Below are positions 7,501 through 14,585 of a stretch of DNA of 37,721 nt, one piece after another. Origin of the DNA: an uncultured bacterium. GTDB taxonomy: Bacteria > Patescibacteriota > Minisyncoccia > Phycocordibacterales > UBA9973. The DNA lies in the NCBI GenBank assembly GCA_903895055.1, contig CAITSL010000041.1:1-37721 (forward strand). Direction: 5' to 3'. The notes under the pieces are model-generated. The model saw only the letters and a program-made list of their open reading frames with translations. It made no database searches and was not told the origin of the DNA. Each line of letters starts with the position of its first letter. Position 1 is the stretch's first letter. Both the position numbers and the translations under genes were made by a program.

Positions 7501-8037
7501 TTAATATTTCACCTCCAGTACGCGTTCTACGCGATTGACATTGGAAGAAGAAGCGCATTTTGCATTTCCGTCGTCAAATCCGAGATTGTATCCTTTGGAA
7601 ACAATGTCGGTAGAAAGTAAAACCGGCGTAGGGATTGAATTATCAAAAGTTTTTGATACGGTAATTTGAGCGCAAGCTTGACTGGAATTACCCAATCCAG
7701 CAATAACAAAAATCCAAGAAGAAGGAAGTGAACCGGGATAAGGTGTAATGTTGGGGCCACTGGAAAGACAATCCACCGTCCCACCTTGACTGGTAAAGGG
7801 CGTAGACCCGGATTTATCATTGTATAAGGCGCATTCAACGCCGGTATCGGCGGCAAAAAAAGCTTCGTTGGTATTCTTGGCGGAAGTGTTAAAATTCACC
7901 TCTTTCACCGCAATACTGATGATGCCAAGAGCGATAGCCAAGATAATCCCGGAAATCAACATGGCAAAAAGCAAAGCCACTCCGCTCTCCGTATTTTCTC
8001 CAAAAATAAAATTTTTAGTACTTTTTGTTTTTTCCAT
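7501..8037 (-). CDS. PilX-like minor pilin / pilus assembly protein
   Basis: The ATG at 8037 (178 residues) is preferred over a TTG that would overlap the previous gene. After a short polar N-terminus comes ESGVALLFAMLISGIILAIALGII, a pilin-like hydrophobic helix that starts with Glu-Ser-Gly like PilX proteins and lacks the classical GFTL site, followed by the conserved AFFAADTGVECALY region typical of PilX N-terminal domains. The remainder is a Ser/Thr/Asn-rich beta domain with Cys. It is the last of four minor-pilin-like genes and ends 10 nt before ligA. Its likely role is in priming pilus assembly or adhesion, with export by the same machine. Confidence is good for the family, moderate for the role. 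Confidence 0.75.
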   Translation of the reverse strand: MEKTKSTKNFIFGENTESGVALLFAMLISGIILAIALGIISIAVKEVNFNTSAKNTNEAFFAADTGVECALYNDKSGSTPFTSQGGTVDCLSSGPNITPYPGSLPSSWIFVIAGLGNSSQACAQITVSKTFDNSIPTPVLLSTDIVSKGYNLGFDDGNAKCASSSNVNRVERVLEVKY

Positions 8038-8042
8038 AATTA

Positions 8043-8612
8043 TTATTCTGCCCAATTATATAAATCTTCCGAAAAAGAAGCACTGTGATTTGTCCCATTC
8101 GACACCCAATAGACAGTCGAAAGAACTTTCGCATCGTTCGCATTCGTGCCACGTTCTACTTTAATTATTCTGACAAAACCAGAGTCAGTGCCATTCGAAT
8201 CGTAATTATAACTTCCGGTACTTGAAGTGTACTTCAAATGCGCGCATCCCATTCCTCCTGCTTGGCAAACAGAAACCGAAGAATTAGGCGGAGCGAGAAA
8301 ACAACCATTTGCATTTGCATTTGCATTGCACCCAGAAAATTCAGCTAGAAAATGTCCCCAGCCGGTTTGTGGAGTTGACGGATCATCAAAAAATACATGC
8401 GTGTCGCGAATATTTCTGACATATTCGATCCCTTCTTGGGCTAAATATTGCGCGGTTGTTTTCTTTTTTGAAAAATTCAAATCTGAAATTCCACTGGCTA
8501 AAACAGCAAACATAACAGTCAGGGAAATGGAAAAAATAAAAACAGCCACCAATGTTTCAACTAAAGTGAACCCCGACTTGTTTTTTTTGTTTTGTTTTAA
8601 AAATTTAATCAT
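8043..8612 (-). CDS. Type IV minor pilin, PilV/GspI-like
   Basis: 189 residues with a prepilin signal: a basic leader (MIKFLKQNKKNKSG), cleavage before FTLVETL with Glu at +5, then a hydrophobic helix. The motif AQYLAQEGIEYVRNIRDT is common in PilV/GspI-type minor pilins. The globular domain has several Cys. A hexanucleotide repeat (8306-8323) encodes an Asn-Ala run, NANANAN. It would be cut by PilD and inserted at the pilus tip complex with the two neighbouring minor pilins. The stop is 5 nt from the next ATG, so translation is probably coupled. Confidence 0.85.
   Translation of the reverse strand: MIKFLKQNKKNKSGFTLVETLVAVFIFSISLTVMFAVLASGISDLNFSKKKTTAQYLAQEGIEYVRNIRDTHVFFDDPSTPQTGWGHFLAEFSGCNANANANGCFLAPPNSSVSVCQAGGMGCAHLKYTSSTGSYNYDSNGTDSGFVRIIKVERGTNANDAKVLSTVYWVSNGTNHSASFSEDLYNWAE
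8306..8323. repeat. Hexanucleotide tandem repeat (CATTTG x3)
   Basis: Three exact units plus a partial one, encoding Asn-Ala pairs in a minor pilin. Length changes by one unit would keep the frame. Confidence 0.8.
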
Positions 8613-8621
8613 TTATATTAT

Positions 8622-9179
8622 TTAATTTAAAATATCTCTCTGGGATACCGAGGTTTGAATCGAAAAAGGAGTAGACTTGCCCTGATAAGTAATCTTACCA
8701 TTCAACCTGATGGTTACGAGAGGTTGTTGATTATCGTCTGCTTCAGCTCCAATAACTGAAAATCCAGAGTTGGCAACATCAATATCCACTTCATCGCCGG
8801 AAGTTAGTTGCACGGTATTTGATCCTGTTTGTTTCAAAATTTTTCCATTACTGTCGATGTGATAAATCCATTGGTCACCCTGAGATGACTTAAAAGCAAT
8901 TCCCCATCCATAGGCACAATTTTTATGAGTGTTAGGATCTAAATTATCACTACCGCTGGCACAGGTATACTGATATCCCGTTCTGATATTCCTGGACATA
9001 TCTTCCATCGTAAAATTCAAATTATCCATAATGGAGCGCATATTTTGCGTTTCTCGGTGCACTAAATTGGCATTTAGGAGGGCGCCCACTCCCATCGTAA
9101 TCACAATCAAAAAAATGGCAATAGCGATCAACATTTCGATAATTGTGAAGCCAGTATTTTTTTTATTATTTTTTTTCAT
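8622..9179 (-). CDS. Type IV minor pilin, PilW/GspJ-like
   Basis: 185 residues. Leader MKKNNKKNTG, then FTIIEMLIAIAIFLIVITMGVGAL: a prepilin peptidase site with Glu at +5 and a hydrophobic assembly helix. The following MRSIMDNLNFTMEDMSRNIRTG resembles the helix after the transmembrane part in PilW/GspJ proteins. The C-terminal beta-rich region includes a Cys pair (CASGSDNLDPNTHKNC). It probably forms the tip initiator with the flanking PilV- and PilX-like proteins. The start codon lies immediately beyond an AT-rich inverted repeat (9183-9259). Confidence 0.85.
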   Translation of the reverse strand: MKKNNKKNTGFTIIEMLIAIAIFLIVITMGVGALLNANLVHRETQNMRSIMDNLNFTMEDMSRNIRTGYQYTCASGSDNLDPNTHKNCAYGWGIAFKSSQGDQWIYHIDSNGKILKQTGSNTVQLTSGDEVDIDVANSGFSVIGAEADDNQQPLVTIRLNGKITYQGKSTPFSIQTSVSQRDILN

Positions 9180-9182
9180 AAT

Positions 9183-9259
9183 TTATCCGCCTAAATTTTT
9201 TTATATTATATCTTTTTATTATTATACTCTTAATTGTGTGAAAAATTTTGGTGGATTAA
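9183..9259. repeat. AT-rich inverted repeat, copy A, between two pilin genes
   Basis: The ends TTATCCGCCTAAATTTTT and the reverse complement of TTAATCCACCAAAATTTTT form a terminal inverted repeat around an AT-rich core. Both ends match copy B at 9885-9996. The left end (minus orientation) contains the stop of the upstream pilin gene, and the right end lies 3 nt from the next ATG. Confidence 0.65.
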
Positions 9260-9915
9260 TGTATTTGAATTCTGCCTGATGAATAAACCTTGATTTCCGA
9301 GGTGCTTCCGGATGGAGAAGAAAGAGTGATTACAACATAATCAACACCGGAAAGAGCACTCCCAATGTAGCTTGGGTTATATGTCCCAAAAATTACTCCC
9401 GGACTCGATCTGGTAAAAACAAGAGATAGGGGTCCTGCAAAATCTACCGAACTTCCAATTTGATAAAAAACTTCTAAGTTTGATACCGTATTACCACCTG
9501 TAATATTAATCCTATCCAAATAATCAATTCCACTACTACTATTGGTAGCGTTTTTGCAAGAGGTATCGCAATATCCATTGCCACTTAAATCGGTAAAATA
9601 TACAAAATTTGTATTGTTATTATTATTATTTAGATCATTATTCAGGTCAAAAAGAACTCCATAAGCTGGTTTCCAGCTCACTGAAGGAGCTTTTGATGGA
9701 GGCAAAGCACCGCTGGATGCGTCTTTTTGAGCTCCTACAATTTTTAATCCAATATCATTGGCTAAATTTATAATATTGACTCTATCTTCAAAAGTTCGGT
9801 AATTGGAAAGTACAACGCCAGACATAATAAAGAAAATAGCGATCGCTACCATCAACTCCACGTAGGTCATCCCGGCACTTAATTTTATCCGCCAAAATTT
9901 TTTAAGATAAGACAT
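9256..9915 (-). CDS. Type IV minor pilin, FimT/GspH-like
   Basis: 219 residues. The N-terminus MSYLKKFWRIKLSAG precedes the cleavage site at G/MTYVELMVAIAIFFIMSGVVL, with Glu at +5. Length and the FEDRVNIINLANDIGLKIVGAQKDA helix fit the FimT/GspH pseudopilin family. Part of the leader (LKKFWRIK) is encoded by one end of inverted repeat copy B, and the stop codon UAA lies in copy A. A poly-Asn stretch comes from an ATT trinucleotide run at 9617-9631. It is probably a minor pilin, perhaps DNA-binding as FimT/FimU relatives are; that is inference only. Confidence 0.85.
   Translation of the reverse strand: MSYLKKFWRIKLSAGMTYVELMVAIAIFFIMSGVVLSNYRTFEDRVNIINLANDIGLKIVGAQKDASSGALPPSKAPSVSWKPAYGVLFDLNNDLNNNNNNTNFVYFTDLSGNGYCDTSCKNATNSSSGIDYLDRINITGGNTVSNLEVFYQIGSSVDFAGPLSLVFTRSSPGVIFGTYNPSYIGSALSGVDYVVITLSSPSGSTSEIKVYSSGRIQIH
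9617..9631. repeat. TTA trinucleotide run (poly-Asn codons)
   Basis: About five TTA units on the plus strand, read as Asn codons in the FimT-like pilin. It could slip without frameshift. Confidence 0.75.
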
Positions 9916-9996
9916 ATTGTTAATTAATTTATTTTTTTATCATAATTATATACATTATAAAAGAATTGAATTTTGTGTAAAATTTAGGCGGACTAA
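9885..9996. repeat. AT-rich inverted repeat, copy B, between pilD and the FimT-like gene
   Basis: In minus orientation it starts TTAGTCCGCCTAAATTTT and ends AAAATTTTGGCGGATAA, the same terminal motifs as copy A, about 112 bp apart. The UAG stop of pilD lies in one end. The other end encodes the leader of the next pilin. Confidence 0.65.
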
Positions 9997-10784
9997 AAAA
10001 TCAATGGGAAAAATTGCCAGCCAAAAAGGAAGGTTAAGATGACTCCTAAAACCAAAAAGGGAGCAAAGGGAATCTCGCTTTTCATTCCATGATTCCTTGA
10101 GAAAGCCATCAACAAAAGCCCTACGATCGCTCCCGACCAAAAAGCGAGCACTAGCCCTGAGAGCGCAGAAGAGAGGCCTAATAACCAGCCGAAACTTATC
10201 GCTAATTTCGCGTCTCCGAGGCCCATCCAACGCCCTTTGGAGAAAAACCACATGAGAGCAAAAGGAAGAGCAATCAAAAGCCCAGAGGAAAATTCTAAAA
10301 GAGATGGAAAATGGGGGTAAAAATTAAAATTAACAAAGAAAAATAAACCCAAGAATGACAAAATGCCAATGACAAGTGCTAGAGTATCCGGAATTATTTT
10401 ATGCTTCAAATCATATACTGCTATCACCAAGAGGAGAGAGAAAATAAGGGCATAATAGGCATATGTGATTGTGAACCCAAAGGTGTCCAGGAAGAAAATA
10501 TTTTGGAATTTCAAAAAAAGCAACATAAAAACAACGCCCGTGATAAATTCAACGATCGGATATTGGATTGAAATGCGAGTCTGACAACCTTTGCATCTTC
10601 CTTTCAAAAAAAGAAAACTAAACACCGGCACCAATTCATACCAAGAAAGTTTTTTCTGGCAAGTCAGACATCCGCTTCTGCCTCCGAAAGAGCGGTGCGT
10701 ATTGTATCGGAAAATCACCACATTCAAAAAACTGCCAATGATAAGCCCAAAAATAAAAAAGATAATCGATAAAATCGTAAGCAT
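9993..10784 (-). CDS. pilD: Prepilin peptidase / N-methyltransferase PilD
   Basis: The ATG at 10784 gives 263 residues; the open frame upstream contains the promoter, so the longer form is rejected. Integral membrane aspartyl protease that cleaves prepilins after Gly and methylates the new N-terminus. Visible: the N-terminal domain with GSFLNVVIFR and a tetracysteine zinc site (C39, C42, C64, C67), the first catalytic Asp in YDLKHKIIPD (D125) and the second in GLGDAKLAISFGWLLG. About eight membrane helices. Serves all the pilins around it. Has its own extended -10 box 6 nt before the ATG. Confidence 0.95.
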   Translation of the reverse strand: MLTILSIIFFIFGLIIGSFLNVVIFRYNTHRSFGGRSGCLTCQKKLSWYELVPVFSFLFLKGRCKGCQTRISIQYPIVEFITGVVFMLLFLKFQNIFFLDTFGFTITYAYYALIFSLLLVIAVYDLKHKIIPDTLALVIGILSFLGLFFFVNFNFYPHFPSLLEFSSGLLIALPFALMWFFSKGRWMGLGDAKLAISFGWLLGLSSALSGLVLAFWSGAIVGLLLMAFSRNHGMKSEIPFAPFLVLGVILTFLFGWQFFPLIF

Positions 10785-10790
10785 GTTTTT

Positions 10791-10796
10791 ATTATA
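10791..10796 (-). promoter_or_regulatory. Extended -10 box for pilD
   Basis: TGG-TATAAT on the minus strand, 6 nt from the ATG at 10784; predicted leaderless start. Confidence 0.65.
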
Positions 10797-10803
10797 CCAC
10801 AAT

Positions 10804-11190
10804 TTAACAACCGGTATAAACAACCCCAGATTCACTCACCACAGCTGTGCAACCACTTTTAAGATTGGTTGCTTTAATTGAAAAAGTACCATCACCATTA
10901 GCGCAGTCATCAATAAAAGAACCCCAGGACGTAATTGCGGTATCCGCAGGAGCAGTTAAGGCGGAAGTCGCTCCAACACAATCCGCGCCCCCTTTAGTTA
11001 TATAACTGCCCGTCTCACTCTTAAACGCAGCAATATTAGCTTTTCTTCGGGGCAAATCCAAAGACACCAAAATTACTGCTGTTAAAACACAAATAATAGC
11101 AACAACTACTAAAAGTTCGATTGATGTAAACCCACCGGAAATTTTCTTTAAAAAACTTTGGTGAGTAAAACCCTTTTTAAAATTTTTCAT
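10804..11190 (-). CDS. Type IV pilin-like protein with lengthened leader
   Basis: 128 residues. The first nine residues (MKNFKKGFT) equal those of the major pilin, but then HQSFLKKISG intervenes before a second GFTSIELLVVVAIICVL. The likely cleavage is after this second Gly, giving a leader of 19 residues instead of 7. The extra codons coincide with an imperfect inverted repeat (11127-11169). The mature part is a short pilin with a conserved C-terminal Cys pair region (CTAVVSESGVVYTGC). It lies between the major pilin (after a terminator) and pilD, with its own extended -10 box 6 nt upstream of the ATG. Confidence 0.85.
   Translation of the reverse strand: MKNFKKGFTHQSFLKKISGGFTSIELLVVVAIICVLTAVILVSLDLPRRKANIAAFKSETGSYITKGGADCVGATSALTAPADTAITSWGSFIDDCANGDGTFSIKATNLKSGCTAVVSESGVVYTGC
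11127..11169. repeat. Imperfect inverted repeat within a pilin leader
   Basis: The ends TAAACCCACC and GGTGAGTAAA are roughly complementary around an AT-rich centre. The pattern resembles the ends of the 9183-9259 and 9885-9996 repeats and duplicates the Gly-Phe-Thr cleavage motif. Confidence 0.45.
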
Positions 11191-11196
11191 AGAAAC

Positions 11197-11202
11197 ATTA
11201 TA
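11197..11202 (-). promoter_or_regulatory. Extended -10 box for the second pilin gene
   Basis: TGC-TATAAT on the minus strand, 6 nt from the ATG at 11190. Confidence 0.65.
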
Positions 11203-11210
11203 GCATATTT

Positions 11211-11248
11211 AAAAAAAACAAAAACCACTTGAGAGAGTGGTTTTTGTA
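11211..11248 (-). terminator. Rho-independent terminator of the major pilin gene
   Basis: On the minus strand ACAAAAACCACT, a 6-nt loop, then AGTGGTTTTTGT followed by a run of eight T. A strong stem directly after the major pilin gene. It separates a highly expressed monocistron from the genes behind it. Confidence 0.85.
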
Positions 11249-11286
11249 CAAATTTATTTTAAGAAAGATGGTTTTTATTCAACTCC

Positions 11287-11706
11287 TTAAATACATTTAG
11301 CATCAACTACAGTGCATGTGATAGTTACAGAGCTAGGTCCTGAAAGAGTATATTGATATGTAATTGGTGACGCTGTCAAAGACCCTGTGGGAGCAACCCA
11401 AGAAAAACCAGTAGGAAGTGCTGGCCATGTTATGGTGTGACCAGCAAAAGCAGTTGCATCGGAACTACTCTTCTGGCACACAATAGTAGTACCAGCAGTA
11501 GGAGCTGTGAGTGCTCCATATCCTCCATCGTCAGCACAAACAGTAAATTCAGGCATAAGACTCGCAGCAGTAGAAAGAGCAGAGGCTTTTAGAGCTTTAG
11601 TTCTTGCACTACTTAAGCTGGCCAAAACGACTGACGCCAAAATGCCGATGATGGCGATAACGACCAAAAGTTCAATTAACGTAAAACCTTTTTTAAAATT
11701 CTTCAT
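11287..11706 (-). CDS. pilA: Major type IV pilin (PilA/PilE-like)
   Basis: 139 residues. Leader MKNFKKG, then FTLIELLVVIAIIGILASVVLASLSSARTKA: a textbook prepilin with Glu at +5. A short globular domain with Cys at about 57, 75, 130 and 138 follows. I call it the major subunit because it has the most canonical N-terminus, is followed by a strong terminator, and has a separate promoter (11765-11770) with a leader of about 50 nt, unlike the leaderless neighbours. It would form the pilus shaft used for attachment, twitching and DNA uptake. The choice over the neighbouring pilin is inference. Confidence 0.85.
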   Translation of the reverse strand: MKNFKKGFTLIELLVVIAIIGILASVVLASLSSARTKALKASALSTAASLMPEFTVCADDGGYGALTAPTAGTTIVCQKSSSDATAFAGHTITWPALPTGFSWVAPTGSLTASPITYQYTLSGPSSVTITCTVVDAKCI

Positions 11707-11764
11707 AATTAATTTTATAATTTGCTAATAATTTTCGACTTATTTATAAATTTCTAATATTTTA

Positions 11765-11770
11765 ATTATA
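11765..11770 (-). promoter_or_regulatory. Extended -10 box of the major pilin, long leader
   Basis: TGA-TATAAT on the minus strand, about 58 nt upstream of the ATG at 11706. It implies a 5' untranslated region of about 50 nt, unusual in this window. Confidence 0.55.
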
Positions 11771-11821
11771 TCACAAAACAACCAAATAAAAGCAAATAGA
11801 GTTATCCACAACCCCATTTTT

Positions 11822-13030
11822 CTAACTAATACCTCCCACCATGCTGTAAATCGGCATCAAAATAGAAACAAGCAAGATTCCCACTCCCAGCCCCAAGAAC
11901 ACAATCATAACCGGTTCAATCATCCCGACTAAGGTATCAATAGCATTGTCCACTTCCCGTTTATAAAAATCTCCCAGAGTTTTCAATATTTGGCCCAAGG
12001 AACCCGTTTCCTCGCCCACTTTCACCATTTGCACCAAAATCCCAGGCATTTGTTCCGGATATTTTCCAAGCGCCCCCGAGAGAGAACTGCCGGCTTTTAC
12101 ATCATCAGCCACTTTTTTGATAATATTTTTATAGCTCAGACTGCCCACCACCTCAGCCGTAATGTCCAAAGAGCGGATGATGGGAATACCGGAAGTAAGC
12201 ATGGTATCCAAATTGTCCGCTATCCGAGAAAGGTATAATTTCTTAAAAAGATCCCCGACTGCAGGGATGGAAAAACGTAATTTATCGAGATAAATCTTGC
12301 CTTTTTCGGTCGCAGACAATCTCCATGCCCAAATTCCTAACAAGATCAAGAAAATGATAACCAAAAATCCATAGTGAATAGAGAAATCGGAAATAGCGAT
12401 CACGATCTTCGTATAGACAGGTACTTCTTGCCCGGTTTGAAGAATGATACCGGAAATCTTCGGAATCACGATCACGAACATGAGGGCCATGACCACAAAA
12501 AAGGTGACAATAATGAAGATCGGATAAATAAGCGCATTTCTCGTTTTGGAAGTTAGAGAATATTGACGGTCCAGATAATCGGCCAAGTAAGCAAAGGTTT
12601 GGGTGAGTTTGCCCGTCTCTTCTCCTGACTTGACCATATTGATATAAAAATTGGAAAAAACATCGGGGTGCTTGGCCAAGGCGCCGGAAATGGAAAGCCC
12701 TGCTTCCAGATCATCACTGATTTGATTTAACTTCTTGCCTAAAAGTTTATTATCGACATTGGAGGAAAGCATGGTAAATATTTTGAGAGCCGGCACTTGC
12801 GCCTCGAATAAGGTCGATAACTGACGAGAAAGAATCACCACGTCTTTCATTTTTACTTTTTCAAAAAAAGAAATTTGCAAGAAAGATTTTTTCTCTTCCG
12901 CGTCTATGATAGAGATAATAATCAATCCTCGATGTTGCAATCCACTGATCGCCATATCACGGCTGGCCGCGTCGATTTCTCCTTCTTTCCCTATTCCTTT
13001 TTCATCTACCGCTTTGTATTTAAATAACAT
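11822..13030 (-). CDS. pilC: Type IV pilus inner-membrane platform protein PilC (GspF family)
   Basis: 402 residues, usual family length. Two GspF domains, each ending in membrane helices: the first with LSRQLSTLFEAQVPALKIF and GEETGKLTQTFAYLADYLDRQ before the first hydrophobic segment (about 165-190), the second with ADNLDTMLTSGIPI and VKVGEETGSLGQILKTLGDFYKRE before the last segment. It docks the PilB and PilT ATPases and guides pilin subunits into or out of the fibre. It lies 76 nt downstream of pilT; a hairpin in that gap (6-bp stem CCCGTA/TACGGG) could mark an mRNA processing point. Confidence 0.95.
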   Translation of the reverse strand: MLFKYKAVDEKGIGKEGEIDAASRDMAISGLQHRGLIIISIIDAEEKKSFLQISFFEKVKMKDVVILSRQLSTLFEAQVPALKIFTMLSSNVDNKLLGKKLNQISDDLEAGLSISGALAKHPDVFSNFYINMVKSGEETGKLTQTFAYLADYLDRQYSLTSKTRNALIYPIFIIVTFFVVMALMFVIVIPKISGIILQTGQEVPVYTKIVIAISDFSIHYGFLVIIFLILLGIWAWRLSATEKGKIYLDKLRFSIPAVGDLFKKLYLSRIADNLDTMLTSGIPIIRSLDITAEVVGSLSYKNIIKKVADDVKAGSSLSGALGKYPEQMPGILVQMVKVGEETGSLGQILKTLGDFYKREVDNAIDTLVGMIEPVMIVFLGLGVGILLVSILMPIYSMVGGIS

Positions 13031-13106
13031 CCCGATACTAAAATTTTAATTAATAATCTTTATCTTTATGCCCCGTAATCAAAAATTTAGTACGGGACAA
13101 GTAAAA

Positions 13107-14168
13107 TTAAATCATTCTTTCCAGTCCTTTCGGATTGAGTGAATATTGATAAGCGGACTCGATTGAAATTTCCCCCGCCCGCACGAGCTCAAGTAGAGAG
13201 TGATTCAAGTCAATCATGCCCAATTCCATGCCTGTTTCTATCACTACATCTATCTCCTGAGTGCGTTTATCACGGATTAAATTTGAAACTGCGTTATTAT
13301 TTATCAGAAGTTCATAAGCCGGGATAAGTCCGCCGGTTATCCTAGGAATAAGTCTTTGGGAAAAGATGCCCAATAGACTGGCTGCGAGTTGAATGCGGAT
13401 TTGATCTTGCTGGTCTCCGGGGAAAGAATCGATAATCCTGTCTATGGTTTGAGCAGCATTGTTGGTATGCAGAGTTGAAAGCACCAGGTGTCCGGTCTCG
13501 GCCGCGGAAACAGCCGTGGAAATCGTTTCCGGATTGCGCATTTCGCCAATCAAGATAACATTCGCATCTTCGCGGAATGAGGATTTAAGAGCAACGTGAA
13601 AATCTTTCGTATCAATGCCAACTTCTCGTTGATTGATGATTGATTTGTTGGGCGTATAAATATGTTCAATCGGGTCTTCAATGGTGATGATATGGCGAGC
13701 TTGTTCGTTGTTAATTAAGTTGACCATCGCGGACAAGGTCGAGGATTTGCCCTGTCCTACCGGACCCACTACCAAGAAAAAACCCTGTTTCTTTCTGGAA
13801 AAATCCGCCAATATTTTCGGTAAATGCAACTCTTCCAAAGTTTTAACTTTTGGGATTAATCTAAAAGCAACGTTTATAAAACCTTTCTGAAAAAAGGCAT
13901 TGCCCCGCAGGCGCGCTTCCCCACGAAAATCATAAGAAAAATCTATTTCTTCTGTTTCCATAAATTCATCAAAACGTTTCTTACCTAAGATTTCCATTAA
14001 GATGGCAATCATATCCTCTTTGGATAAAATATTGTGTTTGGAGAGAAATATTAACTCGCCGGAAACCCGAATAGCCGGGACTCTGCCTCCACCCAAATGC
14101 AAATCCGATCCGCCTTCACGGATCACAGTTAAGATAAGCTCTTCAATTTCTTTTTTAGAATCAATCAT
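13107..14168 (-). CDS. pilT: Pilus retraction ATPase PilT
   Basis: 353 residues. Hexameric ATPase that powers pilus retraction. N-terminal PAS-like domain with GGSDLHLGGG; Walker A GPVGQGKS (135-142), a slight variant of the usual GPTGSGKS; Asp box IEDPIEH; Walker B with VILIGEMRN (the last Asp of GEMRD is Asn); His box HLVLSTLHTN; and the C-terminal AGEIS region. The start codon directly follows the stop of the CheY-like gene, so the two are translationally coupled. Length and the single ATPase domain distinguish it from the longer PilB. Confidence 0.95.
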   Translation of the reverse strand: MIDSKKEIEELILTVIREGGSDLHLGGGRVPAIRVSGELIFLSKHNILSKEDMIAILMEILGKKRFDEFMETEEIDFSYDFRGEARLRGNAFFQKGFINVAFRLIPKVKTLEELHLPKILADFSRKKQGFFLVVGPVGQGKSSTLSAMVNLINNEQARHIITIEDPIEHIYTPNKSIINQREVGIDTKDFHVALKSSFREDANVILIGEMRNPETISTAVSAAETGHLVLSTLHTNNAAQTIDRIIDSFPGDQQDQIRIQLAASLLGIFSQRLIPRITGGLIPAYELLINNNAVSNLIRDKRTQEIDVVIETGMELGMIDLNHSLLELVRAGEISIESAYQYSLNPKGLERMI

Positions 14169-14570
14169 TTAATTATTTTTAATTGAAATTTTGTCCGATA
14201 ATATTTTCAATACCTTCTCAATCACTTCCACCGGAGTGGAATTTACTTTAATGATATAGCCTGAAGCTCCAAGCTCTGTCCCTCGATCGATGTCTTCTTG
14301 TTGGCCTTTATTGGAAAGAATTATTTTAGCGGAATCAGGAGACAACTTTTCGGTATTGATTCTTTCGAACATCTCGAAACCATCCATGCCCGGCATAATG
14401 ATATCCATCAAAATAATGCTGGGATTCAATCCTTCTTTTAACTTTTTGATGGCCTCTGCCCCGCCGAGCGCAGTGTACACTTCAAAATTATTTTGGCTAA
14501 ACTTAAAAGCATACATATCCAAAAGAAAACCATCGTCGTCCACTATTAAAATTTTCTTTTTTTCTGCCAT
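14169..14570 (-). CDS. Single-domain response regulator (CheY-like) linked to pilT
   Basis: 133 residues, receiver domain only. Acidic pair D11/D12, phospho-acceptor D56 in ILMDIIMPGMDG, Ser86 at the Thr/Ser switch position and Lys108. No output domain, so it should act by binding a partner, as CheY does. Its gene is inserted between pilB and pilT and directly abuts pilT, and has its own extended -10 box, so control of pilus extension or retraction is a reasonable inference. No histidine kinase is in the window. Confidence 0.92.
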   Translation of the reverse strand: MAEKKKILIVDDDGFLLDMYAFKFSQNNFEVYTALGGAEAIKKLKEGLNPSIILMDIIMPGMDGFEMFERINTEKLSPDSAKIILSNKGQQEDIDRGTELGASGYIIKVNSTPVEVIEKVLKILSDKISIKNN

Positions 14571-14576
14571 AAAATG

Positions 14577-14582
14577 ATTATA
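14577..14582 (-). promoter_or_regulatory. Extended -10 box for the cheY-like/pilT pair
   Basis: TGG-TATAAT on the minus strand, 6 nt from the ATG at 14570; internal promoter in the pilus cluster. Confidence 0.65.
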
Positions 14583-14585
14583 CCA

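Noticed and set aside
11802..11810. Replication origin signalled by a DnaA box
   Set aside because: Only one box, no AT-rich unwinding element with clustered boxes, and no dnaA or dnaN nearby.
13072..13096. Terminator between pilT and pilC
   Set aside because: A 6-bp stem with a 13-nt loop and no U tract; at most a processing or stability hairpin.
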